Below, in pieces: positions 15,512-23,729 of a DNA stretch of 64,000 bases. The translations under genes were made by a program, and so were the position numbers. The notes beneath the pieces are model-generated. The model was not told where the DNA came from, did no database searches, and saw nothing but the letters and a program-made list of their open reading frames with translations. The stretch is from an uncultured Eubacteriales bacterium (lineage in GTDB: Bacteria > Bacillota > Clostridia > Saccharofermentanales > Saccharofermentanaceae), in NCBI GenBank assembly GCA_900314745.1, contig OMWK01000003.1, positions 62,001 through 126,000 of the forward strand. Direction: 5' to 3'. Position 1 is the first letter of the stretch, and every line of letters starts with the position of its first letter.

Positions 15512-15841
15512 ATGCTAAACAATCTGAAACTGCTCCGCAAATCCAAAGGATACACTCAGAAACAGCTGTCAGAAATGATAGGTGTATCTCAGCAGACCCT
15601 TCAGAAGTACGAGAACAGCAGTCACGAACCGGATATAGATACACTCAAGAAGCTGGCAGACATATTCCGTGTAAGCGTAGATTATCTTATTGATCACAAA
15701 GCATTAGGCAAGGATCCCACTTATGCCATAAGCGAGGAGGAATTCTTCTTAATCGAGAAATACCGCAAGCTCGAGAGGAGCAGTAAAAGCGGCATAGACC
15801 ATATAATCACTCAGCTATCCGAGCGCAAGGGCCGTTCATGA
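15512..15841 (+). CDS. Xre-family transcriptional regulator
   Basis: 109 residues. The N-terminal helix-turn-helix (LLRKSKGYTQKQLSEMIGVS then TLQKYENSSHEPDIDTLKKL) is a typical Cro/CI-type DNA-binding domain. A short C-terminal helix region may dimerise. SD AGAGG precedes ATG. It overlaps the flavodoxin gene by 4 bases (ATGA), so the two are co-translated, and it may regulate that gene. Confidence 0.9.
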   Translation: MLNNLKLLRKSKGYTQKQLSEMIGVSQQTLQKYENSSHEPDIDTLKKLADIFRVSVDYLIDHKALGKDPTYAISEEEFFLIEKYRKLERSSKSGIDHIITQLSERKGRS

Positions 15842-16287
15842 GTTCACGCATTCTGCTCGTCTATTTCACTCACACCGGAATGACGGGACAGATTGCAAAG
15901 CTGATAAGACGCGTCACGGAATGCGATGAAGAACAGATAATACCCCAAGTCCCCTATCCCGAAGGCGTATTCAAAACAATCAAACAGGTCCGCCACGACG
16001 GACCTCTCTACCGACCCGTGATAAACGAATTCACTCATGACGTCAAAAAGTACGGAACCGTAATCATCGGAACTCCGGTATGGACCGACGGACTGCCTCC
16101 GCCTGTTCTTACGTTTCTTGAAGCTAACGATTGGCGCGGCGTTAAGATATTTCCCTACTTCTCAACAGGCGGGGTATACATCGATGTCTATCCTGCTTTG
16201 CAGAGCAAATGTGAAGGGGCCGCGATCGCGAACCCCCTCTACCTTGTCTATGATCTTAACGGAAGGTTTCTGGATCTTCGGGAATAG
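15838..16287 (+). CDS. Flavodoxin-family protein
   Basis: 149 residues. The N-terminus ILLVYFTHTGMTGQIAKLI carries the FMN phosphate-binding loop (T-TGMT), and IIGTPVWTDGLPPPVLTFLE is the second FMN-contact loop. Length and pattern fit short flavodoxins used as electron carriers or in quinone/nitro reduction. Coupled to the Xre gene upstream. Ends 3 bp before the converging lipoprotein gene, leaving no room for a terminator. Confidence 0.85.
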   Translation: MSSRILLVYFTHTGMTGQIAKLIRRVTECDEEQIIPQVPYPEGVFKTIKQVRHDGPLYRPVINEFTHDVKKYGTVIIGTPVWTDGLPPPVLTFLEANDWRGVKIFPYFSTGGVYIDVYPALQSKCEGAAIANPLYLVYDLNGRFLDLRE

Positions 16288-16290
16288 TTA

Positions 16291-17523
16291 TTAATTCGGA
16301 TACAGCTGCGTGGATCCGCCGGGCTGAGTGAAAGCGCTGTTGCTGTAGTACACAACTCCGTTATCCCCTTCATACACATAATCGTAACTTGTCGATATCT
16401 GTACACTTGAACCGTCCGACAGCGTGTAATCGTTCTGGTCAAATATGTAATCAGAGAACTGATCACTCGAGTATGATCCGTAGTTCATATTACTTTCGAC
16501 GGATGCAAACGTCATGGCCTGCATGGCGGCGGCATAAGCGCTGCTCGCGGCACACTGCATATTCCAGTTGTTAATTACATCCGACGAGATCTCCCTTGCG
16601 ATGGCTTCGTTGAAGTCAACGAACTCGTCGTTGACCTTGGTGTTGTCTATGAATACCTGGAAGATGTTATCGTGATTCTCCTCATAATCGCTCATGGGGC
16701 ACACCATTATGTAATAACCCGGAATGTCCCAGTAGATCGATGTATCTGAGAAGCCGTAGCCCGCTGTCGTGATCTGATACGCCTTGACCTCACACAGAAC
16801 GCAGATAGCGCACTCAACTCCGTTCATCTGAACTGAATACAGTCTCTGCGCCGCCGTCATCTCAGACCAGTCAAGAGTCATGCCCGGAACCTGTCCGGAT
16901 TCAAGAAGCGCATAGTACTCCTCTTCCCTCGAGTTCGAATACATCTGATAATTCGACATATCCTCATCGCCGACATAAACTGCACCGGGAGCTATAAGCG
17001 CCGCGATCTCGTCACAGCACGACGGCGCAGTCTCGTAAGTCTTCATGAATATGTAAAGCTCCTGATCCAGCTCGCCCTCATTGTGAGAAAAATACCCCGA
17101 GGACACCCTCTGCATATAAAGCTCGCCCGCCTTGTAGAAAAGCATCGCATCTGCACTCTCGCTTATAAGCGTCTCCGATACTCTCAAAGGATAACCGAGA
17201 CACGTGGTGTCGTCACAGCAGTTAACGGTGGTCTCTGCCGAGAAGCCGGCAGGAACGGCAACCTGTCCCAGTGTGGCCGTATCCCACATCATGGGCTCCA
17301 GCGCGAAACTGTAAACAGGGGCATCATCCTCAACGGGAGCCGTCTCAGTGGGTCTTGCAGTTGTTTCCGCCGGCTCCGTCTCGGTTGGAGCAGGTCTTCC
17401 AAATCCCCCTGACGATCTGTCGTTGTCGTCGGATCTGCGCGAATCCCTGCGTCTGCCTGAACTTGAAGAACAGCCGCACAGAAGAAGTGTAAATATCAAT
17501 ACCAAGCTTATAAATCTTCGCAT
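16291..17523 (-). CDS. Lipoprotein of unknown function
   Basis: The ATG at 17523 has SD GGAGG; the frame extends upstream but without a start signal. 410 residues: lipobox LLCGC (Cys18), an Arg/Ser/Asp-rich and Thr/Pro-rich linker to about residue 75, then a large globular domain with several Cys (CCDDTTC, CC, CAICVLC) and a Tyr/Ser/Gly-rich C-terminal tail. No family recognised. Probably exposed outside the membrane. Confidence 0.75.
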   Translation of the reverse strand: MRRFISLVLIFTLLLCGCSSSSGRRRDSRRSDDNDRSSGGFGRPAPTETEPAETTARPTETAPVEDDAPVYSFALEPMMWDTATLGQVAVPAGFSAETTVNCCDDTTCLGYPLRVSETLISESADAMLFYKAGELYMQRVSSGYFSHNEGELDQELYIFMKTYETAPSCCDEIAALIAPGAVYVGDEDMSNYQMYSNSREEEYYALLESGQVPGMTLDWSEMTAAQRLYSVQMNGVECAICVLCEVKAYQITTAGYGFSDTSIYWDIPGYYIMVCPMSDYEENHDNIFQVFIDNTKVNDEFVDFNEAIAREISSDVINNWNMQCAASSAYAAAMQAMTFASVESNMNYGSYSSDQFSDYIFDQNDYTLSDGSSVQISTSYDYVYEGDNGVVYYSNSAFTQPGGSTQLYPN

Positions 17524-17577
17524 TCTGCACCTCCGTATTAATTCCGATTCCAGTATCGTATAAAGAAATCTTAACAT

Positions 17578-17606
17578 GTAAAAACGGGCAATTACTGCCC
17601 GTTCAC
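17578..17606 (-). terminator. Terminator after flavin reductase gene
   Basis: AACGGGCA and TGCCCGTT (17584-17604) with a 5-base loop are followed on the minus strand by TTTTTAC. Confidence 0.85.
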
Positions 17607-17635
17607 GCTTAATTAACCATATGTTTCCAGTGGCG

Positions 17636-18214
17636 TTAATTATCCCACTTATCGACCGATTTCTTGATCTTGAATCCCTCTTCGAACGCCGTGGCAATGA
17701 CAGGACCAACGCTCCTGTATGCGTGAATTGAAGAATCGTAGATAATGGGCTTCATCTTATCGAGGTCGACATGACCGGCCGTTAAGATGGACTCATCAGC
17801 CTGCTGGGCAACGATCTCGCCTACGAGGATGCCTTCTTCAGCATTCCAGCTCTTAACCTTGCACTCGAGTGTCAAAGGATACTCCTCGATGATGGGAGCA
17901 TTGACATTGTCGCTCTTTCTTACGTGACAGCCGGCCTTCTCGATCTTGTTGACCTTGCTTCCGGACTCAACGCCGAAGTAATCGCTTATGGTTACCGTAT
18001 CAACAGTACCGAAGGCGACTGTAAAAGCGCCTGTCTTCTCAATATTCTCTGTTGTCTTATGCTTCGAGAGGGATATCGTTATCTCGTTAAAGTCAGTCTG
18101 TGTTCCCCAGGCTGCATTCATGGCATTAGGTACACCTGCCTCATCATATGTGCCGATAATGAATACTGCCTCCGGCATGATGACTGAATTGTGCTGATCG
18201 ATCTCAACGCTCAT
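17636..18214 (-). CDS. Flavin reductase-like (FMN-binding split barrel) protein
   Basis: 192 residues of the flavoredoxin / flavin reductase-like type: PEAVFIIGTYDEAGVPNAMN with AAWG, then ISLSKHKTTENIEKTGAFTV, SDYFGVESG and a C-terminal region containing GPVIATAFEEG. These proteins bind FMN and reduce flavins or pass electrons. SD GGAGGAG precedes the ATG. Monocistronic by its own terminator. Confidence 0.85.
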   Translation of the reverse strand: MSVEIDQHNSVIMPEAVFIIGTYDEAGVPNAMNAAWGTQTDFNEITISLSKHKTTENIEKTGAFTVAFGTVDTVTISDYFGVESGSKVNKIEKAGCHVRKSDNVNAPIIEEYPLTLECKVKSWNAEEGILVGEIVAQQADESILTAGHVDLDKMKPIIYDSSIHAYRSVGPVIATAFEEGFKIKKSVDKWDN

Positions 18215-18252
18215 AATAATCTCCTCCGATCGTTAATATTAAGACACCGGGA

Positions 18253-18513
18253 TCATCCCAGTAGTACTTCACCGCCTGTAAGATACACAAGACCTGCAAT
18301 AAGCCAGAAACTCAGTACGATCATTACGATGATTATCCAGATTATCCTTACGACCTTCCAGACATTCTTGCCTATGATCTTGGTGTCGTCTATAGCACGC
18401 TCTACGTTGGTTCTGGGAGCTATGTTCTGGTTTGCAACGCGGTACATGTAGTATCCGCATTTACTGCATACTGTTCTGTTACCATTCTCTGTCTTGCATC
18501 TTGGGCATATCAT
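18253..18513 (-). CDS. Small zinc-ribbon membrane protein
   Basis: 86 residues: an N-terminal zinc ribbon (CPRCKTENGNRTVCSKCG, two CxxC pairs), a polar middle and one membrane helix (VVRIIWIIIVMIVLSFWLIA). There is no SD; TATAAT stands 6 bp before the ATG, so the message is probably leaderless. Function unknown. Confidence 0.7.
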   Translation of the reverse strand: MICPRCKTENGNRTVCSKCGYYMYRVANQNIAPRTNVERAIDDTKIIGKNVWKVVRIIWIIIVMIVLSFWLIAGLVYLTGGEVLLG

Positions 18514-18519
18514 AAAGGC

Positions 18520-18564
18520 ATTATACCATATATCATTTATTTGTAACTTTGATTAAGGTATAAT
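18520..18564. promoter_or_regulatory. Divergent leaderless-type promoters
   Basis: Minus strand: GGTATAAT with its TATAAT at 18525-18520, 6 bp before ATG 18513. Plus strand: GGTATAAT with TATAAT at 18559-18564, 7 bp before ATG 18572. At normal -10 to +1 spacing both transcripts would begin at or next to the start codon. The -35 regions are weak. Confidence 0.6.
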
Positions 18565-18571
18565 CATTAGC

Positions 18572-19540
18572 ATGAAAGATACTGTTCTGTATATAGTTGT
18601 CCCAGTTTATAAGGACGCAGAAGTTATTAAGGTCACATGCCCGATGTTTCTCGATCAGCTTTTCAAGATGAGAGACGAGGGTCTTGTATCCGACGGCAGC
18701 CGTCTCCTCTTTGTTGATGACGGAAGTGCCGATGATTCATGGGATACGATCAAGCAGCTTTGTGATGAGAACAAGCCCTACGTCAAGGGCATCTGTCTGT
18801 CGCGTAACAGAGGCCATCAGAATGCCGTTACCGCAGGACTCATGGAAGCGAAGGATCATTGTGACGTTACTATCACCATCGACGACGACGGTCAGGACGA
18901 TATCGGAGCCATGACGAACATGATCAAGGAATTCGACAACGGCTGCGAGATCGTATACGGCGTAAGACAGAACCGCGACACGGATACTTTCATGAAGCGC
19001 TTCACGGCGCAGACTTACTATAAGACACTTAACGTTCTCGGTGCAGACGTTATCTACAATCACGCCGACTACAGACTCGTTTCTTCAAGAGCTTTGCAGG
19101 AGTTCGCGAACTTCAAGGAAGTTAACCTTTTCTTAAGAGGTCTCTTCCCCCTGGTCGGCTTCAAGAGCACATGTGTCTACTACGACAGACACGAGCGTCT
19201 CGCAGGCAAGGGGCATTACTCCATCTCGAAGCTGTTTACGCTCGCTTTCGACGGTGTTACGAGCCTCTCCGTCAAGCCCATCAAGATAATCACATGGTTC
19301 GGCTTCATCGTAGCCCTCATAAGCTTTGTGCTCCTTATCTATACACTGATATCGCATTTCTTCGGAAGCACCCCTCAGGGCTGGGCGAGCACATCGTGCA
19401 TCATCTGTTTCTTGAGCGGAATCCAGATGATGAGCATCGGTGTTATCGGTGAATATATCGGCAAGATCTACCTCGAGACCAAGCAGCGTCCGAGATACAT
19501 CATCAGCGAGCGTTACGACGCTGAAGATCAAAAAAACTGA
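18572..19540 (+). CDS. GT2 glycosyltransferase, polyprenyl-phosphate sugar synthase type (CsbB/GtrB-like)
   Basis: 322 residues. GT-A domain with LLFVDDGSADDSW (DDG at 49-51), RNRGHQNA and ITIDDDGQDD (101-110), followed by two C-terminal membrane helices (about 240-262 and 272-295). This is the layout of enzymes that load a sugar from a nucleotide donor onto undecaprenyl phosphate for use outside the cell. It has no SD and a -10 box 7 bp from the ATG. Its 3' end overlaps the converging hemZ by 38 bases. Sugar specificity unknown. Confidence 0.85.
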   Translation: MKDTVLYIVVPVYKDAEVIKVTCPMFLDQLFKMRDEGLVSDGSRLLFVDDGSADDSWDTIKQLCDENKPYVKGICLSRNRGHQNAVTAGLMEAKDHCDVTITIDDDGQDDIGAMTNMIKEFDNGCEIVYGVRQNRDTDTFMKRFTAQTYYKTLNVLGADVIYNHADYRLVSSRALQEFANFKEVNLFLRGLFPLVGFKSTCVYYDRHERLAGKGHYSISKLFTLAFDGVTSLSVKPIKIITWFGFIVALISFVLLIYTLISHFFGSTPQGWASTSCIICFLSGIQMMSIGVIGEYIGKIYLETKQRPRYIISERYDAEDQKN

Positions 19541-20867
19541 TCTTCTTTAAGGCGCACTTCTCCGCTTCATTCATATAAAGCGACACATCCTTGACGTTTG
19601 AGCAACGCTCAAACCGCCCGTCTTCGAATATCCTCTTGCTTACGGCACCGGCACCGACGGACAGCACATTGGAGTCGTAACTCATCATCGCGACGTTATA
19701 CCTGTTATATGTATCGCCCTTGCAAAATCCCACATTCTCAAGGCCCAGCTCCGTGTCCTTCTGCCTGTACATGTAGTAGGGCTCATATCCATCGCTTTGA
19801 AGCATCTCATATGCGGTTCTCACGGCAGCATCTATGTCTCCCCTGCCGCTCGCATCAAGAACGTCCTCACGGCTCATTCCTGCACGTCTCTTCTTATAAA
19901 GGGTATGGATGGTTATATTCTCCGGTGCAAGCGCTCTAACGGCCTCTACGGACTTAATAAAGTCATCCGCCGTCTCATACTTAAGTCCCGCGATGATATC
20001 CATATTGATGACACCGAATCCAACCTCACGGGCCGTATCGTAAGCATCAACGACATCCTTCACGGTATGTCTCCTGTTGATTCTTTTGAGCGTCTCGTCC
20101 GACATGGTCTGTGGGTTGATGCATATTCTGTTGACTCCGGCGTTCTTCATGGCAAGGAGCTTCCCCCTGGTAATCGCATCGGGGCGCCCCGCTTCAACCG
20201 TGAACTCAGTATCCTCCGAAGGCCCTAGATTAGTCCTTATCGCATTGACGACTCTCTCCATATCCTGCTCGCAGAAGACTGTCGGGGTTCCTCCGCCCAT
20301 ATATACGGTTCCTGGCGCTTCTGATATATAAGGCGACAAAGTCTCCATCTCTGATATCAGCGCCGATGCGTAATCATGAAGCCTGTCAAGGTGCTTGGTC
20401 GCGTCCTGCGCTATAAACGAACAGTACTCGCATCTTCCGGGACAAAACGGAACGCCGACGTACATATTGAGTTTACGGGAGGTTAAGGCCGCGATACCAA
20501 ACTCCCTCGATGCCGTCCGGCATGCAAGCTCCGCCTTGTCTTCCCTTACAAGATACTTTTCGACGAGGGCAGAAGGTGAGTACCCCTCCTCCTTGGCGAC
20601 GACAGTCGGGCGTATTCCCGTAAGGCTCCCCCACGGAAAAGCAAGCCCCGTAAGCTCCGACAGTTTCTTGTAAAGATCCACCTTGACCTGACGGTTAACC
20701 GGAAGGCTTGAAGAATCAGAAGCCGCGCTAATAAGCGTCATATCCGGCGCGCTCGCGCACAGCACGGCATGATTCTCCTTATCTTCAGTGCACGGCCCGT
20801 AGAAGAGCCTCACGACATCGCCGATGCCGTAGTAGTTATCGTGACCTTCAAGAATTACCTTAAGCAT
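19503..20867 (-). CDS. hemZ: Coproporphyrinogen dehydrogenase HemZ-type radical SAM protein
   Basis: 454 residues. Radical SAM cluster motif CPGRCEYCSF (Cys142, 146, 149), then MGGGTPTVF, INPQTMSDETLKRINRRH and a C-terminal YYMYRQKDTELGLENVGF block typical of HemZ rather than HemN/HemW. An N-terminal extension of about 130 residues is also HemZ-like. HemZ is linked to oxygen-independent haem synthesis, though the true substrate in clostridia is not certain. The start overlaps the end of the DUF3810 gene by 8 bases. Confidence 0.85.
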   Translation of the reverse strand: MLKVILEGHDNYYGIGDVVRLFYGPCTEDKENHAVLCASAPDMTLISAASDSSSLPVNRQVKVDLYKKLSELTGLAFPWGSLTGIRPTVVAKEEGYSPSALVEKYLVREDKAELACRTASREFGIAALTSRKLNMYVGVPFCPGRCEYCSFIAQDATKHLDRLHDYASALISEMETLSPYISEAPGTVYMGGGTPTVFCEQDMERVVNAIRTNLGPSEDTEFTVEAGRPDAITRGKLLAMKNAGVNRICINPQTMSDETLKRINRRHTVKDVVDAYDTAREVGFGVINMDIIAGLKYETADDFIKSVEAVRALAPENITIHTLYKKRRAGMSREDVLDASGRGDIDAAVRTAYEMLQSDGYEPYYMYRQKDTELGLENVGFCKGDTYNRYNVAMMSYDSNVLSVGAGAVSKRIFEDGRFERCSNVKDVSLYMNEAEKCALKKISFFDLQRRNAR

Positions 20868-22056
20868 CTGCTCTTACGTACCTGCAGTAGTATTCAACAT
20901 AAGCATCCTGGGGAACGACATAAGTATCCGTTCCGCCCTCCTGCCCGTTCGATTCAAGAAAAGCATTGTTTACGTCTTCCGAGAAACGCGAGATCAGGTC
21001 TGCAATAGGACCGGTGTTAAAGCTCTCGCGGTATTCGTTATATGCATTGATATCCCGCATCACGGGCTTGAAATCACTCCTTGAGAAATAATCCGTCATC
21101 GCCACGCCCTCGTAATCCGCGTAATCGTTCACGGTATTCCACAGGTGCATGAAGATGTAGTAGTAACCTGCGTACCTGAAGTCTGCGCGGGGAGAGTTTA
21201 TACAGCTTAAGATTGCTATGGTGTTCGCATCCGTCTCGCTGGCATATCCTCTCGCATGAGTTATCTCATGGCAGACGGTGACGGGGAAATGCAGAACATC
21301 TATGTAATCCGTGTTGATGTTGGACTCCCCGAGGAAAGGATCGTATACGCCCACGATGTCGGTATAGCCCCACAGCCTGCTGAGCCACACGGCCTTGGCG
21401 CGTATGTAGTTGGGACTTATACCGAGGTCAAAGTGCTGTCCTACGGAACTTACGGCCACGTTGGCGTCGTAGACCGTGACTTCGAACGCCGTGTTCATGT
21501 GAGCCACTCCGTAATAGTCCTCGCCAAGACTACTGCGCGCATTCACCATTCCGCTGTAGGCCCACAGCAAAGTCTCGGCATAGTCCTCGTAAGGTCTCGT
21601 GTCACTATAAAGCGTCATGCTCTTCCTGACACTCATCCTGTTGTAATTCAACCCGTGCATCAGCTCAAAACAAAGCGCCGCAGCAATACCGATTATTGCC
21701 ACGTTTCGAAGCACGACGTAAACGTAGTGAATGAGGCTTCTTGTGTCCCTGGTGCACATGAGCTTAATGCATTTGATAAGAAACATCACTATAAGCACCG
21801 CAAGCGTCACGGAGCCCACTACAACGAACATCTCAGTCAAAGAGAAAAGGAACATGCCGTTAACGGCGGCTGCAAGCATCGACACCCACGGGAATACATT
21901 CCTGCTGTAAAACTCGGCAGCCTCTCCCCTTATGAGTATCTGCGGAAGCACATACGACACCGGAATAAGCACGATAAGAAGCATAAGAAGTATAGTGCGC
22001 CCGACTGCACGCCAGATGCCGTACTTCACTTTACTTTGCTTGGTAATGAGCTTCAT
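20860..22056 (-). CDS. DUF3810 putative membrane zinc metallopeptidase
   Basis: 398 residues. Three membrane helices near residues 20-40, 60-92 and 113-132, then an extracytoplasmic domain with the zinc site HEITH (263-267) followed by ARGYASETDAN, the DUF3810 signature. HExxH with a distal Glu suggests a gluzincin-type peptidase, but no activity has been assigned that I know of. Shares one base with the upstream DUF1624 gene and 8 with hemZ, so the set is one transcript. Confidence 0.85.
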   Translation of the reverse strand: MKLITKQSKVKYGIWRAVGRTILLMLLIVLIPVSYVLPQILIRGEAAEFYSRNVFPWVSMLAAAVNGMFLFSLTEMFVVVGSVTLAVLIVMFLIKCIKLMCTRDTRSLIHYVYVVLRNVAIIGIAAALCFELMHGLNYNRMSVRKSMTLYSDTRPYEDYAETLLWAYSGMVNARSSLGEDYYGVAHMNTAFEVTVYDANVAVSSVGQHFDLGISPNYIRAKAVWLSRLWGYTDIVGVYDPFLGESNINTDYIDVLHFPVTVCHEITHARGYASETDANTIAILSCINSPRADFRYAGYYYIFMHLWNTVNDYADYEGVAMTDYFSRSDFKPVMRDINAYNEYRESFNTGPIADLISRFSEDVNNAFLESNGQEGGTDTYVVPQDAYVEYYCRYVRADA

Positions 22057-22829
22057 CAGATCTTGCCCAGGAGCTTAAAGATTACGTAAAGGATCCCGTA
22101 TATCACAGGCTGGTGCACAAGGTAGATTATAAGCGAGTGACGCCCCATGAACTCGAGAGGCTTCGTCACGGCTCTTACCTTCTTCCCCGCCCCCGCGAAA
22201 AGCGTCTTCTTCTCCTTATAAAGAACACGTCCTGCGGCTGCGCAGATCAGGAACACACCGAGCCACGGGATGAGCGGCATATAATCGGCAACGGAAGGCG
22301 CTCCGGATATATGGAACCCAAGAGGGTACAGCAGCATGTTGTCTGTCACGCCGTCATAGTAATAGTCGAGATAATTGTTCGTCATTGTAACCCACACGCC
22401 AAAGAGCAGGATAACAAGTGTCATCTGATCCTTTGTGATCTTCGTCTTGTTCTCAATGAGAGTGATCAAGGCATAGACCAGTGTAGATACCGACAGCATA
22501 TGGAGAACATTGAACAGTATCAGGCAGTCGATCCCGATCTTATATGTAATGAAGCTCGTCACTACCGTAAAAGCCATTGCAACAAGCAGAAGCTTCAGTC
22601 CTCTTTTGAAATTGTTTCTTGAGAAAGTGCAGCATATTCCGGAGAGCCCGACAAAAAGAACAATGATCACAGGATGAACAAAGGTCCAGAACCAGCCGCT
22701 GTTAAGATACTCAAATGTATCACAGCCAAACTCATACCTGATGTCATACGAGAAATGCATGAACATCATCATTACTATGGCAATGCCTCTCAGAAAATCG
22801 AGTTCAAAGGCTCTTTCCTTGGAATTCAA
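22056..22829 (-). CDS. DUF1624 / heparan-alpha-glucosaminide N-acetyltransferase-type membrane protein
   Basis: 257 residues, seven or eight membrane helices. ELDFLRGIAIVMMMFMHFSYD at the start carries the family's R-G-A and M-x-x-H-x-x-(Y/F)D motif, and H236-like HSLIIYLVHQPVI closes the protein. Family members are predicted to acetylate sugars across the membrane. The start lies 4 bases inside the upstream coaW 3' end. Confidence 0.8.
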   Translation of the reverse strand: MNSKERAFELDFLRGIAIVMMMFMHFSYDIRYEFGCDTFEYLNSGWFWTFVHPVIIVLFVGLSGICCTFSRNNFKRGLKLLLVAMAFTVVTSFITYKIGIDCLILFNVLHMLSVSTLVYALITLIENKTKITKDQMTLVILLFGVWVTMTNNYLDYYYDGVTDNMLLYPLGFHISGAPSVADYMPLIPWLGVFLICAAAGRVLYKEKKTLFAGAGKKVRAVTKPLEFMGRHSLIIYLVHQPVIYGILYVIFKLLGKI

Positions 22830-23650
22830 TTCTTCTTACCTCCCGCGAGTATCGCACCTATCGCAGTAGCGAACTCGGCATCCTCAGGAATGATGAAGTT
22901 AGTATCATAGAGCTCATCAAACAGCTTGAACGAATTCCTGCACTCCTTGAAGGTTGTGAGCTGACCTGTAAATACGACATCATTTATGCCGACAGATCTC
23001 GAAGCGAGGACCGCCATGGTACCGATAGACTGATATACGAGATTGAATATTCCAATAATCTTATCTTCACCGGTCAGATCATCAGCTGCCTTGCCGAAGT
23101 TAGAAGCAGTTACGTGCTTGCCCAATCCCGGAATCTCAGCTCGTGAGATATCTCCGATGGTAAGATCGACCTTGTTGATATCGCCCGAGGTGGCAAGGTC
23201 TGACAGCTTCTCAGGATTATCGATACCTGTCATGGAATTACAAAGTCCGACTATAGTACCTCCGCCGACTCCGGAACCGATTATGTGTGAGACATTCGGA
23301 TACTCGGCCTTAACATAAGCCGTACCGGTTCCCATGCTGACTACAACAGCCCTCTCAAGTTTGGCAAGGTACAACCCTCCCAAACCTGTAGCCGGGAACT
23401 CACTTACAAGTACAGTCTCAATACCGAGCATAGGTGTTGCTGTAAAACCTGAGCCAACACCGGTTATATGTATACGTGCAATCTCAGTAACGGGGATCTT
23501 AAGGTCATTAATGAGTTTGCCCAATGCACCATAAGCAGAAGTTACCGGATCACCTGCGGTAGTAATGGACTTATAGACGATCTTCCCATCTTCCATACCG
23601 ACTATCTTAGTTGTACTTCCGCCTACATCAAGACCCACATTTAATCTCAT
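22826..23650 (-). CDS. coaW: Type II pantothenate kinase
   Basis: ATG at 23650 has SD AGAGGTGC; the frame extends 21 codons upstream without support. 274 residues of the actin-like ATPase fold: phosphate-1 loop VGLDVGGSTTKIVGM, MGTGTAYVKAE, and SGVGGGTIVGLCNSMTG. Type II enzymes make 4'-phosphopantothenate for CoA and are usually not inhibited by CoA. First gene of the coaW-DUF1624-DUF3810-hemZ run. Confidence 0.85.
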   Translation of the reverse strand: MRLNVGLDVGGSTTKIVGMEDGKIVYKSITTAGDPVTSAYGALGKLINDLKIPVTEIARIHITGVGSGFTATPMLGIETVLVSEFPATGLGGLYLAKLERAVVVSMGTGTAYVKAEYPNVSHIIGSGVGGGTIVGLCNSMTGIDNPEKLSDLATSGDINKVDLTIGDISRAEIPGLGKHVTASNFGKAADDLTGEDKIIGIFNLVYQSIGTMAVLASRSVGINDVVFTGQLTTFKECRNSFKLFDELYDTNFIIPEDAEFATAIGAILAGGKKN

Positions 23651-23682
23651 AATGCACCTCTCTAGCACATAGATTTTACAAC

Positions 23683-23712
23683 AAAAAGAGGCCCGGTTTC
23701 CACCGGGCCTCA
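23683..23712 (-). terminator. Terminator of the pilus operon
   Basis: GAGGCCCGG (23688-23696) pairs with CCGGGCCTC (23703-23711), 6-base loop, followed on the minus strand by TTTTTG. It closes the prepilin run and separates it from coaW. Confidence 0.9.
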
Positions 23713-23729
23713 AAAGTCTATAATTATAC

